From an uncultured Bacteroidota bacterium (lineage in GTDB: Bacteria > Bacteroidota > Bacteroidia > Bacteroidales > CAIWKO01), in assembly GCA_937934705.1 (NCBI GenBank), contig CALGYY010000274.1, positions 1 through 31,743 of the forward strand: a stretch of 31,743 nt of DNA. Direction: 5' to 3'. The notes beneath the pieces are model-generated. The model did not search any database. It was not told the origin of the DNA and was given only the letters and a program-made list of their open reading frames with translations. Made by a program: the position numbers and the translations under genes. The stretch's first letter is position 1; every line of letters begins with the position of its first letter. Shown here piece by piece: positions 25,901 to 31,743 of this stretch.

Positions 25901-27029
25901 TGGCGGAACATGGGCTCCTTTCGCTCTGGGGGCCAGTCCTCCGAGTGCTTATGCACCTGCCTACAAGGTCAGCGCGATCTACTTATCCAAAAAAGCACAA
26001 ATGGCCAACCTGGCATCAGTTGACCTTGTGATCACCTCAAACCGTAACCTCTGGTCACGTTGCCCCGTCTTCGAAATGTGTGAATCAGAAGATTCCCTCC
26101 TGGCTGAAGGTCGCAGAGCCAAATTTGAACTCCGCGCCGGACAGACTGACGGTGAGGAAGGCATGGGCTGGTTCCCGGGTTATGCCATCAATGTTGAAAC
26201 AGGAGAGAGACTCAATATTGCTTTCGGGGAAGATTCCTGGCTGCAGAATGAAAACGGCCGTGATATGAAATGGAACCCGACAGCAAACCTCACAACCAAC
26301 CTTGGAGACATCCTTTGGGGAGGTAAGCACTGGGTGTATATCTTCGGTCACAACCGCGATAGTATCCATTCAATCTATGGTGATATTGATTGCCCGGCCT
26401 ACGATGGCGGTGCATGGATCAAAAATACCGTGCTCACCACTACAAATAATGATAAATTAATGCAGTTCCTCTTTAAGGATGCCATGTGGATTGGTGGTCC
26501 GATGCTGGCTGATGCAGCTTACGCTTTCTCAGATCCGGAGAATATCCCCTGCGATGTCAAAATCAGGATCCGTGTTGTGAAACCTTACAAACGCTATTGG
26601 TCAGCCCCCAGGGTAGGCCCCGTTTCCCCGGCGAACAACAACTATCCGATGTATACTTTCAGCACCAAAAACATTGCTACCGAAATACAGAATGTTACCG
26701 CTGCTGAAGGAGCTCTTGACCTGATCAACGTGGTTCCGAATCCTTACTATGCTTATGGCGCATATGAACAGAACCAGATCGATACAAGGGTTCGCATTAC
26801 CAACCTTCCCCAGAAATGTACTGTAACCATTTATACGGTGAACGGAACACTGATCCGTCAATACAAGAAAGACGACGCGATCACCTCACTGGATTGGGAT
26901 CTTAAGAACTATGCAGGGATCCCCATTGCCGGAGGCTTGTACCTGATCCATGTAAATGTGGATGGTGTGGGAGAAAAAGTGATCAAATGGTTTGGTGCCC
27001 TGCGCCCGATCGACCTTAACGCCTTCTAA
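22998..27029 (+). CDS. Giant exported protein with Ca-binding-like loops and T9SS-like C-terminus
   Basis: The 1343-residue protein starts at ATG 22998, 38 bases after the receptor stop, with a signal peptide (LLLLTAMMLAGTQLSFG). I do not recognise a catalytic domain. Visible features are a Cys-containing N-terminal region with AALWIGGLDVNGQLKLAAQ, acidic loops of dockerin or EF-hand style (DVNGDGNYRWKDGD from D196; VDPDGSGRPQD; DVNGDLICDVGINGVN), a long Trp/Tyr-rich beta region, and a C-terminal module (VVPNPYYAYGAYE, TIYTVNGTLIRQY, PIAGGLYLIHV) resembling a T9SS sorting domain or FlgD-like Ig fold. The chain ends with KWFGALRPIDLNAF, extending past the usual end of type A sorting domains. 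It is probably a cell-surface protein whose export may depend on the PorV-like protein encoded next. Confidence 0.85.
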   Translation: MKTRIRLLLLTAMMLAGTQLSFGDKWPTGKSGSGYNQNKQVAEACLAASASTDLNINNVRARINTGGDMWWDLQGNPEYFIPKSTYKTSMFSAALWIGGLDVNGQLKLAAQRYRGEGVDYFTGPLSTDGSASVDAETCDEYDKHFIITRAEVEGFIAAYTLDPTLAGYDVPRAITEYPAHGNPDKQQSYYLAPFYDVNGDGNYRWKDGDYPYYDFDNELCPTNLPAGTPIATTMEGNGILVDQVLKGDQTIWWVFNDKGNIHTETKGSAIGMEIRAQAFAFATNDEINNMTFYSYEIINRSTYRLTETYFSQWVDTDLGDAYDDYVGCDVARGLGYCFNGVDPDGSGRPQDYGAQPPAVGVDFFQGPYMDPDGLDNPRYDVNGDLICDVGINGVNFGDGIVDNERFGMRRFVYHNNLGGYWAMTDPDIAPEYYNFLRGIWKDNEVMRYWGNGHPNAGGTGPACAFMFPGDSDPCNWGTNGVDPGITSGNYWTEVQAGNDPYDRRFMQSAGPFTLEPGAVNYITVGIPWARATSGGPWQSVVLLRQVDDKCQTLFDNCFKVLDGPDAPDLTIQELDGELILYITNRKGVSNNFVSKPEDYVEVDPNIVFPDTMAAADRGDSAYRFEGYQIYQIKDATVSVTDLKDPDKSRLVAQCDIKNGVSKLVNFYYDENLGASVPVEEVNGADAGIIHSFRIFEDMFATDDKRLVNHKQYYYIAIAYGYNMFAPYNQNDPMQLNGQKKPYKAGRKAATGSITYTVGIPHIPSPEAGGTIMHAEYGVQPMITRIEGQGNGGMLLDFTDATTAEILANGYAANLEYKYNRGPVNIKVVDPLKVFGTDYTLKFTPPASGNVDSCGWILTDNINGGFWTSDHSIAVGYEQLLLELGLSIQIDQPLPPGENEAVNNGFLEATIEYADPQKPWLSGIPDIDGLPGWNWIRSGTLDDVNDPNNNDYGPGDYYIDPTEVYEKIFGGTWAPFALGASPPSAYAPAYKVSAIYLSKKAQMANLASVDLVITSNRNLWSRCPVFEMCESEDSLLAEGRRAKFELRAGQTDGEEGMGWFPGYAINVETGERLNIAFGEDSWLQNENGRDMKWNPTANLTTNLGDILWGGKHWVYIFGHNRDSIHSIYGDIDCPAYDGGAWIKNTVLTTTNNDKLMQFLFKDAMWIGGPMLADAAYAFSDPENIPCDVKIRIRVVKPYKRYWSAPRVGPVSPANNNYPMYTFSTKNIATEIQNVTAAEGALDLINVVPNPYYAYGAYEQNQIDTRVRITNLPQKCTVTIYTVNGTLIRQYKKDDAITSLDWDLKNYAGIPIAGGLYLIHVNVDGVGEKVIKWFGALRPIDLNAF

Positions 27030-27064
27030 AAATTAACCAATTGTCAACTACAAAAAGCAAGCAT

Positions 27065-28123
27065 ATGAAAGGAATTTTTAAAATACTGGCCACCTTCACG
27101 CTGACTGGCATCATGCTGCTCCATTCAGCCGGGCTCTTCGCCGGGAATGAAGACCGTGTGGGACAATCAGGTGCTTCGGAACTGCTCATTAATCCCTGGG
27201 CACGCAGCTCCGGTTGGGGGAGTGTGGGGACAGCCTGCACCCGCGGACTGGAAGCAATGTATACCAATATCGCCGGAGCCGCCTTTACACAGCGCACTGA
27301 GCTGATCTTTGCTCATACCATCTACATGAAAGGCGCCGGGATCGGCATCAATGCCTTCGGTCTTACCCAGAAAGTCGGCGCTACAGGCGTCATCGGGCTG
27401 GCCGTGGTATCGATGAATTTCGGTGAAATTATGGTGACTACGGTTGATAAACCTGAAGGCGGAGTAGGTACATTCACCCCCAACCTGACCAACATCAACC
27501 TGTCGTATTCCAAAATGTTCTCTAACAGTATCTACGGTGGAATCAACATTAAAGTGATCACCGAAAAGATCGCCAACCTGAGTGCCGGAGGTATCGCTAT
27601 CGATGCGGGTATCCAGTACATCACGGGGGTGAATGAGAACATTATGTTCGGGATCTCACTCAAAAATGTCGGCCCACGAATGAAATTCAGCGGTGATGGT
27701 CTGTCGTTCCGTGGTCTGATACCAACTGCTACCACACTGTCGACCGTTCAGCAGCGCAGTGCCGAATTCGAGTTGCCGACTTCTCTGAATATCGGGGCCG
27801 CTTACGATGTTAAACTGGCCGAGCAGCACCATCTGATCATCGCTGCCAACTTTTCATCCAACTCCTTCAGCAAGGACCAGTATACACTGGGACTGGAATA
27901 CAAAATGATGGAGTACCTTATGCTTCGTGGCTCCTACACCTACGAGAAGGGCATTACCAAGAAGGCTGACCGCACGAGCGTTCATACCGGACCCAGTGCA
28001 GGTATCACTGTGCAGATCCCCTTCAACAAAACCAAAGGTTCATCTTTCGCTGTAGATTATTCCTACAGGCCTACCGATCCGTTTGCCGGTACCCATAACA
28101 TCGGGGCCAGGATCAATTTGTAG
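27065..28123 (+). CDS. PorV/PorQ-family outer-membrane beta-barrel protein
   Basis: The 352-residue protein starts at ATG 27065, 35 bases after the giant protein's stop, with a signal peptide (about 1-26, ending LFAG). The N-terminal sequence SELLINPWARSSGWGSVGTACTRGLEAMYTN, with AGAAF after it, is characteristic of PorV/UPF0164-like barrels of the FadL type. The rest is amphipathic beta-strand sequence ending GTHNIGARINL. PorV in T9SS bacteria binds the C-terminal signal of cargo at the outer membrane and shuttles it to the attachment complex. A copy sitting outside the core T9SS genes and next to a giant cargo-like protein suggests a dedicated partner, by analogy with the SprF-SprB arrangement. 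That role is inference. Confidence 0.85.
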   Translation: MKGIFKILATFTLTGIMLLHSAGLFAGNEDRVGQSGASELLINPWARSSGWGSVGTACTRGLEAMYTNIAGAAFTQRTELIFAHTIYMKGAGIGINAFGLTQKVGATGVIGLAVVSMNFGEIMVTTVDKPEGGVGTFTPNLTNINLSYSKMFSNSIYGGINIKVITEKIANLSAGGIAIDAGIQYITGVNENIMFGISLKNVGPRMKFSGDGLSFRGLIPTATTLSTVQQRSAEFELPTSLNIGAAYDVKLAEQHHLIIAANFSSNSFSKDQYTLGLEYKMMEYLMLRGSYTYEKGITKKADRTSVHTGPSAGITVQIPFNKTKGSSFAVDYSYRPTDPFAGTHNIGARINL

Positions 28124-28157
28124 TTTGACAGCGATTTGTAATTAATTATTATCTTTG
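28124..28157 (+). promoter_or_regulatory. Promoter of greA inside the terminator region of the preceding operon
   Basis: TTTG at 28124-28127 directly follows the PorV-like stop codon, and TATCTTTG at 28150-28157 is a perfect TAnnTTTG box 22 bases later. Transcription would start near 28162, at the base of the hairpin at 28161-28189. Confidence 0.6.
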
Positions 28158-28160
28158 CAG

Positions 28161-28191
28161 AAAGAATCCCGACCAGATCGGGATTCTTTTT
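28161..28191 (+). terminator. Intrinsic terminator of the TonB receptor-PorV operon
   Basis: AAAGAATCCCGA (28161-28172) and TCGGGATTCTTT (28178-28189) form a perfect 12-base-pair stem with a five-base loop CCAGA, and the stem is flanked by A and T runs. This is a strong terminator hairpin and the only canonical one found in the window. The greA promoter lies immediately upstream, so the same hairpin would also sit at the very 5' end of the greA transcript. Confidence 0.85.
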
Positions 28192-28222
28192 CTTATTGTT
28201 AAATCCAACCCCATCAACCACC

Positions 28223-28696
28223 ATGGCTAGTGGAAAATACTTCACCCAGGAAGGACTGGACAAGCTGAAAAAGGAACTTGAACAACTGGTTTCGGTCGAG
28301 CGGAAGAAGATCTCTCAGCAGATCGCCGACGCGCGCGATAAGGGCGACCTGTCGGAAAACGCTGAATACGACGCAGCTAAAGATGCACAGGGCATGCTCG
28401 AACTGAAGATCGCTAAGATGCAGGACGTGATAAACAATGCCAAGATCATTGATGAGTCAAAGCTCGATTCCAGCAAGGTTCTCATTCTTTCGACCGTTGA
28501 AGTGAAAAACTGCAAAACCGGAACAAAAATGAAATATACCCTGGTCCCGGAAAATGAAGCAGACCTCAAAGCCGGTAAAATCTCGGTCACTTCACCTATC
28601 GCACAGGGAATGCTCGGGCGCAAAGCAGGGGAGAAGGTGGAAATTAAGGTGCCGGCTGGAAGTATAACACTGGAAATCATTAAAATAAGCCGTTAG
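28223..28696 (+). CDS. greA: GreA, transcription elongation factor
   Basis: The 157-residue cytoplasmic factor binds RNA polymerase and stimulates cleavage of backtracked RNA. The N-terminal coiled coil (LDKLKKELEQLV to about residue 75) contains the conserved tip DARDKGDLSENAEYDAAKD, including the acidic tip residues, and the C-terminal FKBP-like domain shows ISVTSPIAQGMLGRKAGEKVEI. Length is normal for the family. I used ATG 28223 (MASGKYFTQEGL) rather than the TTG at 28196. The HIT protein gene follows after one base. Confidence 0.96.
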   Translation: MASGKYFTQEGLDKLKKELEQLVSVERKKISQQIADARDKGDLSENAEYDAAKDAQGMLELKIAKMQDVINNAKIIDESKLDSSKVLILSTVEVKNCKTGTKMKYTLVPENEADLKAGKISVTSPIAQGMLGRKAGEKVEIKVPAGSITLEIIKISR

Positions 28697-28697
28697 T

Positions 28698-29102
28698 ATG
28701 GCCGGAATATTTGCCAGAATCGTGAATGGAGAGATCCCGGCATACAAAGTAGCCGAAACGGATCGCTTTTTGGCTTTTCTGGACGTTGCCCCCCTGTCGG
28801 AAGGACACACCCTCGTCATCCCCAAAACGGAAGTGGATTATATTCTTGATCTTCAGGACGAAGATTATAATGAGATCTGGATATTTGCTAAAAAACTGGC
28901 CCGTGCCATTGAAACGGTCATCCCCTGCAAAAAAGTGGGCTTTGCGGTGGTCGGACTGGAAGTCCCCCATGCCCATATTCATCTGCTGCCATTGAATTCC
29001 ATGGATGATATTGACTTCAAGCGTCCCAAAATGCAACTGACACCACAGCGTTTTCAGGAATTATCTCAAGCCATTCAAAAGGCTTATAGCGGACTTTCAT
29101 AA
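28698..29102 (+). CDS. HIT-family nucleotide hydrolase/transferase
   Basis: The 134-residue protein is a histidine-triad enzyme of the HinT/Fhit superfamily, which hydrolyses phosphoramidate or dinucleoside polyphosphate linkages. It begins with the typical AGIFARIVNGEIPAYKVAET, continues with FLDVAPLSEGHTLVIPK, and carries the catalytic triad motif HAHIHLLP near residues 94-101. It starts one base after the greA stop and is likely co-transcribed with it. The exact substrate cannot be told from sequence. Its last six bases overlap the 3' end of the DUF3109 gene on the other strand. Confidence 0.93.
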   Translation: MAGIFARIVNGEIPAYKVAETDRFLAFLDVAPLSEGHTLVIPKTEVDYILDLQDEDYNEIWIFAKKLARAIETVIPCKKVGFAVVGLEVPHAHIHLLPLNSMDDIDFKRPKMQLTPQRFQELSQAIQKAYSGLS

Positions 29103-29672
29103 TTTTCTGCCACGCCAGGCTATGGCTGTGGCTTCGAGCTCTTCATACCAGGCTTCCCCGAATTTTCTGATCAGCGCTTCTTTCAGAGTCTTGTATAAAG
29201 GGGTTGACCCATGGTATTTCTCCGACCAGCCGGCCTCACACACGCTCCAGCGATGAACATTCACGGCCTCAAAACCGTCATAATTCTGAACTCTTACAGG
29301 GTAAAGATGGCAGGACAAGGGCTTGCGGAAGCTGAGCTTTCCTTCCATCCAGGCTTTTTCAATAGCACAAAAGGCAATTCCCTTCTCAAAAACAGTAAAG
29401 GCACATTCCTTTTTACGGATCAGCTGGGTGACCAGTGCTCCGAAGACATCACTGGTGTAAAAGCCCTCTTTTTCAATTGTTTCCTTACCCTCAGGGCTCA
29501 GATAAGGGATGATCTGATCCATGCATTCCCCGATCAGGGTGATTTCTCCTGCCTCCAGCGGTGCTCCTGCATCGCCTTCAACACAGCAGGCCCCTGAGCA
29601 CAGTTGCAGCGGACAGCAAAAATCTTTCTCAGCAAGATCTTCAGATACCAGTGTTTGGCCTACGATAAGCAT
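29097..29672 (-). CDS. DUF3109 family cysteine-rich protein
   Basis: The 191-residue protein has no signal peptide or membrane segment. A cluster of cysteines near the N-terminus (FCCPLQLCSGACC, about residues 18-30), then KKECAF, FCAIEKAW and LSCHLYPV, resembles the YkgJ-like metal-chelating cysteine clusters. This matches DUF3109, widespread in Bacteroidota and of unknown function; it may bind zinc or an iron-sulfur cluster. The start is ATG 29672 (MLIVGQTLVSED), with a -7-type box TAATTTTG 17 bases upstream. It is divergent from ispE. Confidence 0.88.
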   Translation of the reverse strand: MLIVGQTLVSEDLAEKDFCCPLQLCSGACCVEGDAGAPLEAGEITLIGECMDQIIPYLSPEGKETIEKEGFYTSDVFGALVTQLIRKKECAFTVFEKGIAFCAIEKAWMEGKLSFRKPLSCHLYPVRVQNYDGFEAVNVHRWSVCEAGWSEKYHGSTPLYKTLKEALIRKFGEAWYEELEATAIAWRGRKL

Positions 29673-29688
29673 GCGTCATGCATTTGTG

Positions 29689-29696
29689 CAAAATTA
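29689..29696 (-). promoter_or_regulatory. -7 box of the DUF3109 gene
   Basis: TAATTTTG on the minus strand matches TAnnTTTG and lies 17 bases upstream of the start codon. No good -33 element is visible. Confidence 0.4.
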
Positions 29697-29735
29697 GCAA
29701 TTTCCGCGGGGAGGCCTTGCATGTCACCTTTTAAC

Positions 29736-29743
29736 TAAATTTG
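29736..29743 (+). promoter_or_regulatory. -7 box of ispE
   Basis: TAAATTTG matches TAnnTTTG and would give a leader of about 12 bases before ATG 29762. CAGGAGAAG just before that ATG is a rare case in this window of a Shine-Dalgarno-like sequence, and it supports that start over the upstream TTG at 29741. Confidence 0.4.
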
Positions 29744-29761
29744 CCTGAAGTACAGGAGAAG

Positions 29762-30601
29762 ATGATCAGCTTTCCTCACGCAAAAATAAATATCGGCCTC
29801 CGGATCTGCCGCAAAAGACCCGATGGTTTTCACGACATAGAATCGGTGTTCTGCCCTGTTGCCTGCTGTGATGCGCTCGAGATCACCCCGGCTCCTGATG
29901 GCCGGATGTCATTCAGGCAAAGCGGTTTTCCAGCCGGACCATCTGAAAATAACCTGGTCATGAAGGCTTATCGCCTCATGGATTCACGCTTTGGGTTGCC
30001 CCCGCTGCACATTCACCTGCACAAGGCTATTCCCAGTGGTGCCGGTCTGGGGGGAGGGTCTTCTGATGCCGCTTTCTGCCTGAGGATGCTTAACGAGATC
30101 GGAGAGCTTGGGATTTCGCCCCCTGACTTACACGAAATGGCTGCGGAGCTGGGGAGCGATTGCCCCTACTTTTTACAGGATAAGCCCGCTTTCGTCAGCG
30201 GAAGGGGTGAAGTGATAGAACCTTTTAATTTGAATCTGAGTGCCTTTTTCCTCCTTCTGGTCAAGCCGAAACGATCTGTCAGCACAGCCCGTGCATATAG
30301 TCTCGTTAAACCCTGCATGCCAAAAGTGGATTGGACAGGACTTCTGGATAGACATCCGGGTGAATGGGCCCCTGAAGTCAGAAATGATTTTGAAATCACA
30401 GTGATGGAAAGCCTCCCGGAACTTCAATTCATCAGCAGCCAGCTGGCCGAAATGGGAGCAGCTTTCGTGTCAATGAGCGGAAGCGGATCTGTGGTTTATG
30501 GTATCTTTGATGAGAAGCCCGTGTTTAATATGGAAACGTTTCCGGGATGCTGGGTGTGGACCTCAGATGATGATTATTTCGGCGCCCTGCGCAACAGGTA
30601 A
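29762..30601 (+). CDS. ispE: IspE, 4-diphosphocytidyl-2-C-methyl-D-erythritol kinase
   Basis: This 279-residue GHMP-family kinase phosphorylates CDP-methylerythritol in the MEP pathway. The substrate-binding Lys is in HAKINIGL near the N-terminus, the ATP-binding glycine loop is PSGAGLGGGSSDAAF (about 94-108), and the catalytic Asp is in ELGSDCPYF. The C-terminal GHMP motif is SMSGSGSVVYGIF. Length is typical. The start is the ATG at 29762. The 3' end overlaps the convergent permease gene by 28 bases. Confidence 0.96.
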   Translation: MISFPHAKINIGLRICRKRPDGFHDIESVFCPVACCDALEITPAPDGRMSFRQSGFPAGPSENNLVMKAYRLMDSRFGLPPLHIHLHKAIPSGAGLGGGSSDAAFCLRMLNEIGELGISPPDLHEMAAELGSDCPYFLQDKPAFVSGRGEVIEPFNLNLSAFFLLLVKPKRSVSTARAYSLVKPCMPKVDWTGLLDRHPGEWAPEVRNDFEITVMESLPELQFISSQLAEMGAAFVSMSGSGSVVYGIFDEKPVFNMETFPGCWVWTSDDDYFGALRNR

Positions 30602-31674
30602 AGGCCGAAAAGCCCGAAAATGATATTGGGAAGCCATACGGCCAGACCCGGTGGCCAGTTGGAATAGATCGCAAAGGTCTCCGTGATCCTCTGAAAGAGG
30701 ATGAAAGCAAAGGTGACCGACAATCCGAATGCGATATGTAAACCGATCCCGCCCCTGACCTTACGGCTGGAGACGGAAACGCCGATCAGGGTCAACACAA
30801 GGGATGCAAAAGGAAATGCAATACGCTTGTGCTTCTCCACCTCAAAAAAGGTGACCATCTCGGAACCTTTCAGCTTCTCCTGTTCAATAAATTCAGTCAG
30901 TTCCCCGTATTTCATCAGGTCAATGTTGTCGGTCTTCTTATAGAAATCAGCCGGTTTCAATGGAATGACGGTATCCATCGTAGCTCCGCTGATCATTTTT
31001 TCCTGCATGCCGTTGATCAGTCGTATGCTGTAATCCTGCAGCCTCCAGCATGACCTGATGCTATCCCACTGTATATTGTTGGCCGCCAGCTTATAGTAGA
31101 GTACATCATGATTGAATTTTTCCAGGGTGAAACTATAACCCATATCAATGTCCACATTATAACTCTCAACATAGGCAAATGTGCCGGGAGCAATCTGCAT
31201 GTGGATATTTCTGTTGGTGTTGTTATATTTGTTTTTGATGTATTTGTTCACAAATACCAGGCGGTTCTTGTTGGTTATAGGGATCAGGAAGTTGGCCAGG
31301 TACAGCGACATACAGGCAATCAGCAGGGCCGACACCATGTAGGGGAGCAACAACCTTCTGAAGCTGACACCACTGTTCAGAATCGCGATGATTTCTGATT
31401 GTGCGGCCATTTTGGCCGTAAAGAAAATAACAGCGATGAATGTAAAAAGGGCACTGAAAAGATTGGCGAAGTAGGGAATGAAATTCAGGTAGTAAACAAA
31501 GATGATCTCGCTTAACGGAGCCTGCTTATCCACGAAATCATCTACATTTTCTGATATATCAAATATAATGACAATGATAATGATCAGGGAAATAGCCAAA
31601 AGAAAGGTACTGAGGAATTTCCGCATGATATAGAAATCCAGCAGTCGCATCGGTATTTTCCCTTTCAGCTTCAT
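30574..31674 (-). CDS. LptF/LptG-family lipopolysaccharide export permease
   Basis: The 366-residue protein has the YjgP/YjgQ layout: N-terminal membrane segments (LLDFYIMRKFLSTFLLAISLIIIIVIIF and the two that follow, to about residue 115), a periplasmic beta-jellyroll-like domain (about 120-270), and three C-terminal membrane segments ending LLRRAPK. LptF and LptG form the membrane part of the LptB2FG transporter that extracts lipopolysaccharide from the inner membrane. I cannot decide between F and G. The start is unclear: ATG 31674 lies very close after a -7 box (31681-31688), so it might be leaderless, whereas ATG 31650 (MRLLDFYIMRKF) fits the family's usual N-terminus and would leave a 25-base leader. 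Confidence 0.92.
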   Translation of the reverse strand: MKLKGKIPMRLLDFYIMRKFLSTFLLAISLIIIIVIIFDISENVDDFVDKQAPLSEIIFVYYLNFIPYFANLFSALFTFIAVIFFTAKMAAQSEIIAILNSGVSFRRLLLPYMVSALLIACMSLYLANFLIPITNKNRLVFVNKYIKNKYNNTNRNIHMQIAPGTFAYVESYNVDIDMGYSFTLEKFNHDVLYYKLAANNIQWDSIRSCWRLQDYSIRLINGMQEKMISGATMDTVIPLKPADFYKKTDNIDLMKYGELTEFIEQEKLKGSEMVTFFEVEKHKRIAFPFASLVLTLIGVSVSSRKVRGGIGLHIAFGLSVTFAFILFQRITETFAIYSNWPPGLAVWLPNIIFGLFGLYLLRRAPK

Positions 31675-31680
31675 CGCATA

Positions 31681-31688
31681 CAAAGGTA
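31681..31688 (-). promoter_or_regulatory. -7 box of the LptF/LptG-family gene
   Basis: TACCTTTG on the minus strand is a perfect TAnnTTTG box, identical to that of ruvC. No clear -33 TTTG is seen at the normal distance. If functional, transcription would begin at about 31674-31677, which bears on the choice of start codon. Confidence 0.45.
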
Positions 31689-31724
31689 AGAAACCTGTGG
31701 ATTTGGTGTTTTCAGGTCAGGAAT

Positions 31725-31743
31725 AAAAAAAAGAGGCTGTCGT
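31725..31743. terminator. Possible half of a terminator hairpin cut by the window edge
   Basis: A run of eight A followed by GAGGCTGTC ends the window. This is the usual left arm of an A-run / GC stem / T-run terminator in this phylum. The right arm would lie beyond base 31743, so this is inference only. Confidence 0.25.

Noticed and set aside
19306..28123. Polysaccharide utilisation locus (SusC/SusD type)
   Set aside because: There is no SusD-like lipoprotein and no glycoside hydrolase or polysaccharide lyase nearby; the second gene lacks a lipobox and is far too long.

Overview
The window reads as chromosomal DNA from a member of the Bacteroidota, probably an uncultured Bacteroidales-like lineage. 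The grounds are a complete Bat (Bacteroides aerotolerance) operon, promoters of the TTTG / TAnnTTTG type with almost no Shine-Dalgarno sequences, a type IX secretion (T9SS) sorting domain, a PorV-like outer-membrane protein, and a Reg_prop/LytTR two-component pair. No tRNA, rRNA, CRISPR, insertion sequence or phage gene was seen. The species assignment is inference.

Layout. (1) 1-7046, plus strand: a tightly packed operon running DUF58 protein (cut by the window edge), a BatD-like membrane protein, batA, batB, batC, batD, batE. Genes overlap or are separated by a few bases. The products are two VWA-domain membrane proteins plus TPR and Ig-like exported partners, and a MoxR ATPase gene is expected upstream. 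(2) 7043-11655: housekeeping genes in mixed orientation, namely ruvC (minus), a lysylphosphatidylglycerol-synthase-like membrane protein and a family 2 glycosyltransferase (plus), then ispD and queA (minus). (3) 11811-14198, minus: a Rieske-fold lipoprotein whose two histidine ligands are replaced, followed by a secreted M1 aminopeptidase with a T9SS sorting domain. (4) 14377-18785, plus: a small basic lipoprotein, a 1080-residue periplasmic beta-propeller sensor kinase and its LytTR response regulator. (5) 18786-19305: a 520-base regulatory stretch holding a textbook LytTR-type direct repeat, a candidate promoter, a doubtful 74-codon ORF, nested palindromes and the promoter of the next operon. 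(6) 19306-28123, plus: a three-gene operon of a TonB-dependent receptor, a 1343-residue exported protein with Ca-binding-like loops and a T9SS-like C-terminus, and a PorV-family beta-barrel. It ends in a strong terminator. (7) 28223-31674: greA, a HIT protein, a DUF3109 protein (minus), ispE, and an LptF/LptG-family permease (minus).

The most interesting region is 14.3-28.2 kb. A periplasmic sensor kinase and LytTR regulator sit directly before a receptor / giant secreted protein / PorV-paralogue triad. Two exact 11-base repeats 21 bases apart, which fit LytTR boxes, lie between the regulator and the triad. The suggestion is a dedicated, possibly signal-controlled surface system in which the PorV paralogue serves the giant protein, but the substrate and signal cannot be read from sequence. 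A second notable point is that all four convergent gene pairs in the window overlap at their 3' ends.
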